Source of the DNA: Aegilops tauschii subsp. strangulata
Taxonomy: Eukaryota; Streptophyta; Magnoliopsida; Poales; Poaceae
DNA length: 64,000 bases
Assembly: GCF_002575655.3 (NCBI RefSeq)
Contig: NC_053035.3
Span: 499,068,601 to 499,132,600 of the forward strand
Direction: 5' to 3'
Shown here: positions 56,049 to 64,000 of the stretch, piece after piece
How the letters are laid out: every line of letters starts with the position of its first letter
How positions within the stretch are numbered: position 1 is the first letter of the stretch
The notes under the pieces: model-generated
Told to the model about the DNA's origin: nothing
The model's database searches: none
What the model saw: only the letters and a program-made list of their open reading frames with translations
Position numbers and translations under genes: made by a program

Positions 56049-57407
56049 TTGTTCTTTATCATTAGTTATGGATATGGAATAGGAAATACCAAAAAAATAG
56101 GTGTACTTGCTGCTCATGGAGATGGGGAACCTCCTAAAACCCTCGATGCTTATTATGTGAGAAATATTATGTACTACTTTAATAATCCTGAGAAAACCCC
56201 ATTCAACTATGTTATGGGAGTAACGTTGGATCAACGTGAATACTTTAGGGATTATCGCTTGACACAAAAGGGGAAACTATTATGGGATCAAATTATTATG
56301 TTGTATGTGTATGCTAGGCAACTATGCTTGAGATATGATTATACTTGGTGCTCTAGGACGAAGTCTCCACACCTTCCCTTTTCATGCGAATTTAATGATA
56401 ATGAAACCTTGGCTTCTTATGCTAGACGTATATATGATTACTATGATGTGGAACGAATAGAAGAATTTGTTGCTTTTATGGGTGCTTATGAAATTGAATC
56501 TATGTTTAAAGAGTTTGAAGATTTTGATGATTCAGTTTATAGACCTGAAAATTTAGCTATCCTTAAATATTGTTATGAGAATTATGAATACAATTATGAT
56601 ATTAATGCACTTATTGAGAAAGTCTCCGCTGTCCAAGAAGAGACTAATATTTTGCAGGAATCTATGGAAGAAGAAGTTGATGAAACTGTGAGCTCATTGG
56701 ATGAAAAAGATGAGGAGAGCGAAGAACAAAAGGAGGAAGAGCGGATTGATCACCCGTGCCCACCTTCTAATGAGAGTAACTCTTCAATTCATACATTGTT
56801 TAATTCCCCTTCGTGCTTACCGAAGGATGATTGCTATGATGACTGTTATGATCCCTTTGATTCTTTTGGAATATCCCTTTTTGATGATGCTTGCTATGCT
56901 TGTGGCTAAGAAGCCAATATAAATTATGCTTATGGAGATGAACTTGCTATAGTTCCTTATGTTAAACATGAAATTGTTGCTATTGCACCCACGCATGATA
57001 GTCCTATTATCTTTTTGAATTCTCCCGATTACACTATATCGGAGAAGTTTGCACTTATTAAGGATTATATTGATGGGTTGCGTTTTACTACCACACATGA
57101 TGATTTTGATAGATATAATATGCATGTGCTTGCTGCTCCTACTTGCAATTATTATGAGAGAGGAACTACATCTCCGCCTCTTTATGTTTCCAACATGATA
57201 GAATTGCAAGAAACTGCTTATACTATGCATTGGCCTTTACTTCGCGTGCATGAATTGTTCTTTTATGACATGCCGATGCATAGGAAGATAGTTAGACTTC
57301 GTTGTTGCATGATATATGTTACTTTGTGCTCACTACTAAATTACAAATCATTGTTAATTAAATTTGGCTTTGATATACCTTGGGATCCGGGTGGATCCAT
57401 TACTTGA
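56049..57407 (+). pseudogene. Internal ORF of the non-autonomous LTR element
   Basis: One plus-strand frame is open from 56049 to 56909. It continues in the same frame from 56910 to 57407 after a single TAA at 56907-56909. The product is acidic, with motifs such as KIGVLAAHGDGEPP, RLTQKGKLLWDQI, YARRIYDYYDVER and a long Glu-rich stretch, then TISEKFALIKDYIDGL. No zinc knuckle, protease or polymerase motif is present. The 5' start is unclear: no in-frame ATG stands at the beginning, and an ATGGATATGGAATAG string nearby suggests a further frame error. The protein is probably conserved within the family, but its function is unknown to me. Confidence 0.55.
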
Positions 57408-60309
57408 GCACTATATACCTAGCTTAATGGGTTTAAAGAAAGCGCTGCCAGGGAGACAACCCGGAAGTTTTAGAGAGTCATTTATTTCTGTTGAGTGCTT
57501 TTATATAGTTTAAAAACAAAAACAATAAAGAGGGGAACCCAAAACTTTTCAAAAAAGAAAATTGAAAGTGAGATAGACGAGCATTGTGAAAGTGGGGGAC
57601 GTCCTTGAACTTTGTTCATGCCCATGGGAACTTTGTGAATCTTAATTACAGAAACTTTTCAACAAAAATAATTATCCCTTGTACAATTCCATTGTATTAT
57701 AAAAATAATGTGCCAAGGTTTGCCTTTAGGATGTTTACAATGCTTGTTGGTTTGTACGGTGCAGGACAGAAACTTTGGCTGTAGTGAGCGATTTTACATT
57801 TTTTACTGGAACGTCAAATGGTTCTGATTCTTTTTGCACTGTCTTTCTACACAAATTTTTTATTTTTCATAATTTTGGAAGAAATTTTCAAGTATCAGAA
57901 GTATGGTGAATGTTCAGATTATTACAGACTGTTCTGTTTTAGACAGATTCTGTTTTTGATGCATAGTTTGCTTGTTTTGATGAAACTATCAATTTATATC
58001 AGTGGATTAAGCCATGAAAAAGCTATATTACAGTAGACACAATGCAAATACAAAATATGAATTGGTTTGCAACAGTACTTAGAGTAGTGATTTGCTTTAT
58101 TATACTAACGGATCTTACCGAGTTTTCTGTTGATGTTTTGTGTGGATGAAGTGTTCGATGATCGAGGAGGTCTCGGTGTTAGAAGAAGGAAGAGAGGCAA
58201 GAGCCCAAGATTGGGGATGCCCAAGGCACCCCAAGTAAATATTCAAGGATACTCAAGTGTCTAAGCTTGGGGATGCCCCGGAAGGCATCCCCTCTTTCTT
58301 CAACAAGTATCGGTATGTTTTCGGATTCGTTTCATTCATGTGATATGTGCAAATCTTGGAGAGTCTTTTGCGTTTAGTTTTCATTTTTCTTTTATGCACC
58401 ATGATGGTATGAGATAGTCCTTGGTTGATTTATAGAATGCTCATTGCACTTCACTTAAATCTTTTGAGTATGGCTTTATAGAATGCTTCATGTGCTTCAC
58501 TTATATCATTTGAAGTTTGGATTGCCTGTTTCTCTTCACATAGAAAACCGCCATTTGTAGAATGCTCTTTTGCTTCACTTATATTTGTTAGAGCATGGGC
58601 ATATATTTTGTAGAAAGAATTAAACTCTCTTGCTTCACTTATATCTATTTAAAGAGATGACAGGAACCGGTCATTCACATGGTTAGTCATAAAATCCTAC
58701 ATAAAACTTGTAGATCGCTGAATATGATATGTTTGATTCCTTGCAATAGTTTTGCGATATAAAGGTGGTGATATTAAAGTGTGCTAGTGGGTAGTTGTGG
58801 ATTAGTAGAAATACTTGTGTTGAGGTTTGTGATTCCCGTAGCATGCACGTATGGTGAACCGTTATGTAACGAAGTTGGAGCATGATTTATTTTTTGATTG
58901 CCATCCTTTGTGTTGAGGTCGGGATCGCGCGATGGTTAACTCCTACCAACCCTTCCCCTAGGGGCATGCGTCTAATACTTGGTTTCGATAGCTTCTAAAT
59001 TTTTGCAATAAGTATGTGAGTTCTTTATGACTAAAGTTGAGTCCATGGATTATACGCACTCTCACCCTTCCACCATTGCTAGCCTCTCTAGTACCGCGCA
59101 ACTTCCGCCGGTGCATTACACCCACCATATACCTTCCTCAAAACAGCCACCATACCTACCTATTATGGCATTTCCATAGCCATTCCGAGATATATTGCCA
59201 TGCAACTTCCATCATCATCATATACATGACTTGAGCATTCATTGTCATATTGCTTTGCATGATCGTAAGACAGCTAGCATGATGTTTTCATGGCTTGTCC
59301 GTTTTTTGATGTCATTACTACGCTAGATCATTGCACATCCCGGTACACCGCCGGAGGCATTCATATAGAGTCATATCTTTGTTCTAGTATCGAGTTGTAA
59401 TATTGAGTTGTAAGTAAATAGAAGTGTGATGATCATCATTTTTAGAACATTGTCCCATGAGAGGTTATCAAACTAAAAGTGGCCAAAGAAGCCCCCAAAA
59501 AAGAGAGAGAGGCCAAAGAAGCCTATAAAAGGAGAGAAAAAGAGAGAAGGGACAATGTTACTATTCTTTTACCACACTTGTGCTTCAGAGTAGCACCATG
59601 TTCTTCATATAGAGAGTCTCTTGAGTTATCACTTTCATATACTAGTGGGAATTTTCATTATAGAACTTGGCTTGTATATTCTGATGATGGGCTTCCTCAA
59701 ATGCCCGAGGTCTTCATGAGCAAGCAAGTTGGATGCACACCCACTTAGTTTCCATTTTGAGCTTTCATACACTTATAGCTCTTAGTGCATCCGTTGCATG
59801 GCAATCCCTACTCACTCACATTGATATCTATTGATGGGCATCTCCATAGCCCGTTGATATGCCTAGTTGATGTGAGACTATCTTCTCCTTTTTGTCTTCT
59901 CCACCACCATCATATTCTATTCCACCTATAGTGCTATGTCCATGGCTCACGCTCATGTATTGCGTGAAAGTTGAAAAGGTTTGAGAACACTAAAGTATGA
60001 AACAATTGCTTGGCTAATTCCGGGGTTGTGCATGATTGAAATATTTTGTGTGATGAAGATGGAGCATAGCCAGACTATATGATTTTGTAGGGATAACTTT
60101 CTTTGGCCATGTTGTTTTGAAAAGACATGATTGCTTTATTAGTATGCTTGAAGTATTATTGTTTTTATGTCAATTGATAGACTGTTGCTTTGAATCACTC
60201 GTGTCTTAATATTCATGCCATGATTAGATACATGATCAAGATTATGCTAGGTAGCATTCCACATCAAAAATTATCTTTTTTAGCATTTACCTACTCGAGG
60301 ACGAGCAGG
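57408..60309 (+). other. Non-coding interior of the ATAAC element
   Basis: AT-rich DNA with no frame of note apart from an 89-codon one at 59479-59748 (basic start, then RVAPCSSYRESLELSLSYTS), which looks like a decayed protein remnant. TAAGCTTGGGGATGCC occurs at about 58262, close in sequence to the polypurine-like tract at the 3' end. Confidence 0.5.
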
Positions 60310-60327
60310 AATTAAGCTTGGGGATGC
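60310..60327 (+). other. Polypurine-like tract before the 3' LTR
   Basis: AATTAAGCTTGGGGATGC directly abuts the TGATACG start of the 3' LTR, where plus-strand priming is expected. Confidence 0.55.
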
Positions 60328-62030
60328 TGATACGTCTCTGTCGTATCTATAATTTTTTATTGTTCCATGCCAATATGATACAACTTTTATATACTTTTTG
60401 GCAACTTTTTATACTATTTTTGGGACTAACATATTGATCCAGTGCCCAGTGCCAGTTCATGCTTGTTGCATGTCTCTGTTTCGCAGAATATCCATATCAA
60501 ATGGAGTCCAAACGGGATAAAAATGGACGGAGAATTATTTTGGAATATTTATGATTTTTGGGAAGTAAAATCAACGCGAGACGGTGCCCGAGGGGGCCAC
60601 GAGGCAGGGGGCGCGCCCTGGACCCTCGTGGGCACCCCGTAAGGCGGTTGACGTTCTTCTTTTGCCACAAGAAAGCTAATTTTATGAGGAAAATCTGGGC
60701 GAAAGATTCAACCCAATCGGAGTTATGGATCTCCGGATATAAAAGAAACGATGAAGGGCCAGAATCAGAGAACGCAGAAACAGAGAGAGACAGATAGACA
60801 GATCCAATCTCGGAGGGGCTGTCGCCCCTCCCACGCCATGAAGACCAAGGACCAGAGGGGAAACCCTTCTCCGATCTAGGGAGAAGGTCAAGGAAGAAGA
60901 AGAAGGAGGGGGGCTCTCTCCCCCTCGCTTCCGGTGGCGCCGGAGTGCCACCGGGGCTATCATCATCACCGCCATCGTCACCAACAACTTCACCGCCATC
61001 ATCACCAACTCTTCCCCCCTCTATGCAGCGGTGTAACCCCTCTTTTTCCCGCTGTAATCTCTACTTAAACATGGTGCTCAACGCTATATATTATTTCCCA
61101 ATGATGTATGGCTATCCTATGATGTTTGAGTAGATCCGTTTTGTCCTAATGGCTATTTGATGATCAAGATTGGTTTGAGTTGCATGTTTTATTATTGGTG
61201 CTATCCTATGGTGCTCTCCGTGTCGCGCAAGCGTGAGGGATCCCCGCTGTAGGGTTTGCAATATGTTTATGATTTGCTTATGGTGGGTGGCGTGAGTGAC
61301 AGAAGCATAGAGTAAGTAGGTTGTTTGCGTATGGGATAAAGAGGACTTGATACTTTAATGCTATGGTTGGGTTTTACCTTAATGATCTTTAGTAGTTGCG
61401 GACGCTTGCTAGAGTTCCAATCATAAGTGCATATGATCCAAGTAGAGAAAGTATGTTAGCTTATGCCTCTCCCTCAAATAAAATTGCAATAGTGATTACC
61501 GGTCTAGTTATCGATTGCCTAGGGACAAATAACTTTCTCGTGACAAAAAGCTCTCTACTAAAACTAATTTAGTTGTGTCTTCATCTAAACAGCCCCTAGC
61601 TTTTATTTACGCGCTCTTTATATTCTTGCAAACTTATCCAAAAACACCTACAAAGTACTTCTAGCACTAGTAGAAAAGGGGGCTTTTGTCCCGGTTGGTA
61701 AGGGCCTTTAGTCCCGGTTTTTGAACCGGGACTAAAGGGTCGTTACTAATGCCTCCCCCCTTTAGTCCCGGTTCTTACACGAACCGGGACTAAAGGGCGT
61801 CCACGTGGACACAGCCTGGAGCTCCACCTTTAGTCCCGGTTGGTGTTACCAACCGGGACTAAAGGAAATTTTATGATTTTTTTTTTGAAATTTTTTTTTG
61901 TGAATTTTTTAAAAAAAAATGATTTTCAAATTTCTGAATTATTTTAACCTCTAATCTCTAATCACCACCCCTCATCACTGCTCAATTTATCCTCTAATCT
62001 CTAATCACCCCTCATCATTCCAAATCATCT

Positions 62031-62100
62031 AACTTCCCGGACGGTCACCCATCCTCTCACTACTCCAGCCTGAGCACGCTTAACTTCCGGGTTCTATTCT
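62031..62100 (-). pseudogene. 5S-rRNA-like fragment 2 inside the small CACTA
   Basis: On the minus strand, GGAAGTTAAGCGTGCT, then GGAGTAGT, GGATGGGTGACC and GGGAAGTT, follow the 3' half of plant 5S rRNA with about 46 of 56 bases matching by eye. The 5' half is replaced by unrelated DNA. Confidence 0.7.
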
Positions 62101-62234
62101 CCCTCATTTCCAAGTCTCCACTTGTTGTTTTCCTGACAATAGTAAGATGTCAATTCTATTAACTCTCAGGAATTTAGCTTGAGCATGAAGTGACACATTT
62201 CACTGTTTGAGTTTGAAACTATTGTTTTAAAAAA

Positions 62235-62420
62235 CAATAATTATTTAGTAACACTAATATTTCTGGAATAATTAGTTTGACCATTGTTTGACCACTGTTT
62301 GACCATAGTTTGACCACAGTTTGACCAGATTTGACCAAAATTCAAAAAAACTAAAATAATTATTTAGTAACACTAATATTCTAGAATAATTAGTTTGACC
62401 ATTGTTTGACCACAGTTTAA
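62235..62420 (+). repeat. TTTGACCA short tandem repeats in the small CACTA
   Basis: GTTTGACCATTGTTTGACCA-type units of about 12 bases are repeated five to six times. The preceding segment, AATAATTATTTAGTAACACT, recurs about 120 bases later with the start of a second series. Confidence 0.75.
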
Positions 62421-63690
62421 TTTTTTTTCCATTTTTTCCCTCTCTATATCTTAAAAGCCCCATAACTTTTTTTCTGTTAGGTTTTTGAGGATTTTGAAAA
62501 TGTTTAACGGGGTTCCCCCCGTTAAATTCAGATGTAACTTTTCGAGTAGATGATTTTTCATATAAAAAACTTTTTCATCTGAGTTCGTATGCAAAAGTTA
62601 TGCCCATTTTAAGAAATTCCAGAGAGATTTTGCAAATAAAGTCGAAATTCATATTTGTTAATTTTCCCAACAACTAGACCACATATCACATGGGAAACTT
62701 ATTTTATTTTATTTTTTTTACATTTCCATCATTTTCTTTTGTTTTTTCTAAAACTGAAAAGGCGGTCCGGGGGGGGTAGAGTTTGAAAATGGGCCCTTTA
62801 GTACCGGTTCGTGCCATGAACCGGTACTAATGCCTCAAAGCCCATTAGTACCAGTTGGTGGCACCAACCGGGACTAAAGGTTTAGACCTTTAGTCCCGGT
62901 TGGTGCCACCAACCGGTACTAATGGGCATCGCACCCTTTAGTCCCGGTTCGTGGCACCAACCGGGACTAAAGGGCCCAGGTGAACCGGGACTAATGCCTT
63001 AGCCGCACGAACCGGGACCAACACATTAGTCCCGGTTCGTGACTGAACCGGGACTAATGTGAATATTGCCCTGTGACGAAAGCCCTGTTTTGTACTAATG
63101 TAGTTTCATACTTGTTCTAGGTAAAGCGAACGTCAAGCGTGCGTAGAGTTGTATCGGTGGTCGATAGAACTTGAGGGAATATTTGTTCTACCTTTAGCTC
63201 CTCGTTGGGTTCGACACTCTTACTTATCAAAAGAGGCTACAATTGATCCCCTATACTTGTGGGTTATCAATAACCATGTGATTTTCTATCAATTACCCAA
63301 CAGTAATTTGTTTACCCACTGTATGTTATGTGTTCAAGAGAGAAGCCTCTAGTGAAAACTATGGCCCCCGGGTCTACTTTAATCATATTGCAAAAACCAA
63401 AAATATCTCGCTGCATTTTATTTTTTATTCATTTTTGCAATTTATCTACGTTAATATACAAGATTTAGTCCTTGCAAGTAACGAGTTCAAGAAGATTGAC
63501 AACCCTCTTCCCGGCGTTGGGTGCAAGTATTTGCTTTTGTGTGTGCAAGTGCCGTTCACGAGGCTTGGTGTGATCCTCCTATTGGTTCGATAAACCTTGG
63601 TTGTCACGGAGTAAAATACTTATCTCTATTGTACTACTTTACCCTTCCTCTTCGGCAAAAATTCCAACGCAGCTCACAAGTAGCAGTACC

Positions 63691-64000
63691 CACTAAAACA
63701 AGCAAAAGGGGGATGCTTCGATGCCCAGCCATAAATAAAACATGGTCCCGGCGACACGGAAATTGAGAAGAATTATAAATAACTGAGTGGGTCGCACATG
63801 GTGGGACCCATGGTAAGGTCCTTGGATTGCCTTTAAGCATTGATCTCCTAGAAACTGCGTAGATCTTGCGGATCCTCGGGTTGAACCTGACCTGCTAGGA
63901 AAGGAACTCACCTGTCAAGCCGAATACTTCAAGCCAGAAGACACCGGTCCGAAAACGATTGCCATCCTCGGTTTCGAAGACAAGTTCAGAGGCTACTGAC
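63691..64000 (-). mobile_element. Upstream part of the gypsy-type element, LTR border at window end
   Basis: Read on the minus strand, the window starts GTCAGTAGCCTCTGAACTTG. The first four bases, GTCA, look like the end of a 5' LTR and the rest like the start of its internal region; the ACCAT element at 27364 has the closely similar border GTCA|GTAGCCCCCTGAAC. The segment runs to the solo-LTR insertion and continues at 53315 towards the PF04195-like ORF, in the same orientation. Confidence 0.5.

Larger units (their letters stand above)
61665..63100 (-). mobile_element. Small non-autonomous Caspar-like CACTA, TSD TAG
   Basis: The left end is CACTAGTAGAAAAGGGGGCT. The right end is ...GCCCTGTTTTGTACTAATG, i.e. 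CATTAGTACAAAACAGGGC on the minus strand. TAG is duplicated at 61662-61664 and 63101-63103, and the 5' LTR of the host element still shows the empty site. Subterminal GTCCCGGTT arrays lie at 61680-61865 and 62800-63060. The interior has no transposase. Its left end matches the right end of the 15.3-kb CACTA and its right end matches that element's left end, so it belongs to the same family in the opposite orientation. Confidence 0.9.
54416..63269 (+). mobile_element. Non-autonomous LTR retrotransposon, TSD ATAAC
   Basis: The element starts TGATACGTCTCC and ends GTTATCA, with ATAAC at 54411-54415 and 63270-63274. The LTRs are 1528 bp and about 1503 bp once the CACTA inside the 3' LTR is removed. 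By eye they differ at about 30-35 sites (~2%), around a million years at the usual rate. The internal 4.4 kb has a primer-binding site and a polypurine-like tract but no gag-pol; its only sizeable frame is at 56.0-57.4 kb. It must use enzymes supplied by another element. Confidence 0.9.
60328..63269 (+). repeat. 3' LTR of the ATAAC element, interrupted
   Basis: Matches 54416-55943 over 60328-61664 and 63101-63269. The interruption is the 1436-bp CACTA element plus its three-base duplication. Confidence 0.9.
53316..63685 (+). mobile_element. Solo LTR (TSD GTACC) split by nested insertions
   Basis: The outer LTR consists of 53316-54415 and 63275-63685, about 1.5 kb. It starts TCATACGTCTCC (an altered TG) and ends CAAGTAGCA. 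GTACC flanks it at 53311-53315 and 63686-63690. No internal region or second LTR of this family is present, so it is a solo LTR left by LTR-LTR recombination. An ATAAC site inside it was duplicated by the next insertion. Confidence 0.8.

Noticed and set aside
1..64000. tRNA genes
   Set aside because: No complete tRNA with A and B boxes was noticed. The only tRNA-related sequence is the primer-binding site at 55955.

Overview
The window is plant nuclear DNA, almost certainly from a Triticeae grass (wheat, Aegilops or a close relative). The evidence is spliced genes with GT-AG introns, a few gene islands in a sea of transposons, a Caspar-like CACTA element with arrays of the motif GTCCCGGTTGGTGCCAC, Stowaway and Tourist-like MITEs, and nested LTR retrotransposons whose target-site duplications (TSDs) can still be read.

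Layout. 0.6-1.7 kb: a Tourist-like element. 2.7-5.2 kb (minus): a DUF4220/DUF594 membrane-protein gene. 5-16 kb: gene-poor DNA with two MITEs, a 1.1-kb insertion in a 16-bp TSD, and a LINE 3' remnant. 16.2-19.9 kb (plus): a DUF4220-DUF594 gene fused in frame to a complete ubiquitin-specific protease (USP) domain. 21.2-21.75 kb (minus): TEN1, a subunit of the CST telomere complex, in three coding exons. 24.6-26.1 kb (minus): a type I metacaspase in four exons. 26.9-33.6 kb: an LTR retrotransposon with no pol, TSD ACCAT. 34.9-50.2 kb: a 15.3-kb CACTA element, TSD ATG, with a damaged tnp2 transposase, a damaged Ptta/Ulp1-type gene and a small coiled-coil membrane-protein gene. 50.5-52.0 kb: a 5S-rRNA-like fragment and a degenerate repeat array of roughly 340-bp units. 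52.7-64 kb: a minus-strand gypsy-type element split by a solo LTR (TSD GTACC), which is split by a non-autonomous LTR retrotransposon (TSD ATAAC), whose 3' LTR is split by a 1.4-kb CACTA derivative (TSD TAG).

The strongest host novelty is the DUF4220-DUF594-USP fusion, with Cys807, His1116 and Asp1144 all present. The strongest transposon novelty is inside the large CACTA. Five copies of a block of about 48 bp containing a TATA-like TTTATAAG or TTCATAAG each lie just upstream, in their own direction of reading, of an RNA-hairpin-like inverted repeat. One hairpin family occurs three times and shows a compensatory base-pair change. This looks like a transposon carrying its own set of microRNA-like units. 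It is an inference that needs small-RNA data.

The host genes do not form an operon or an obvious pathway. The two DUF4220 genes are divergent paralogues about 11 kb apart. TEN1 and the metacaspase are unrelated genes in the same gene island. All coordinates and splice sites were read by eye; no alignment or database search was possible.
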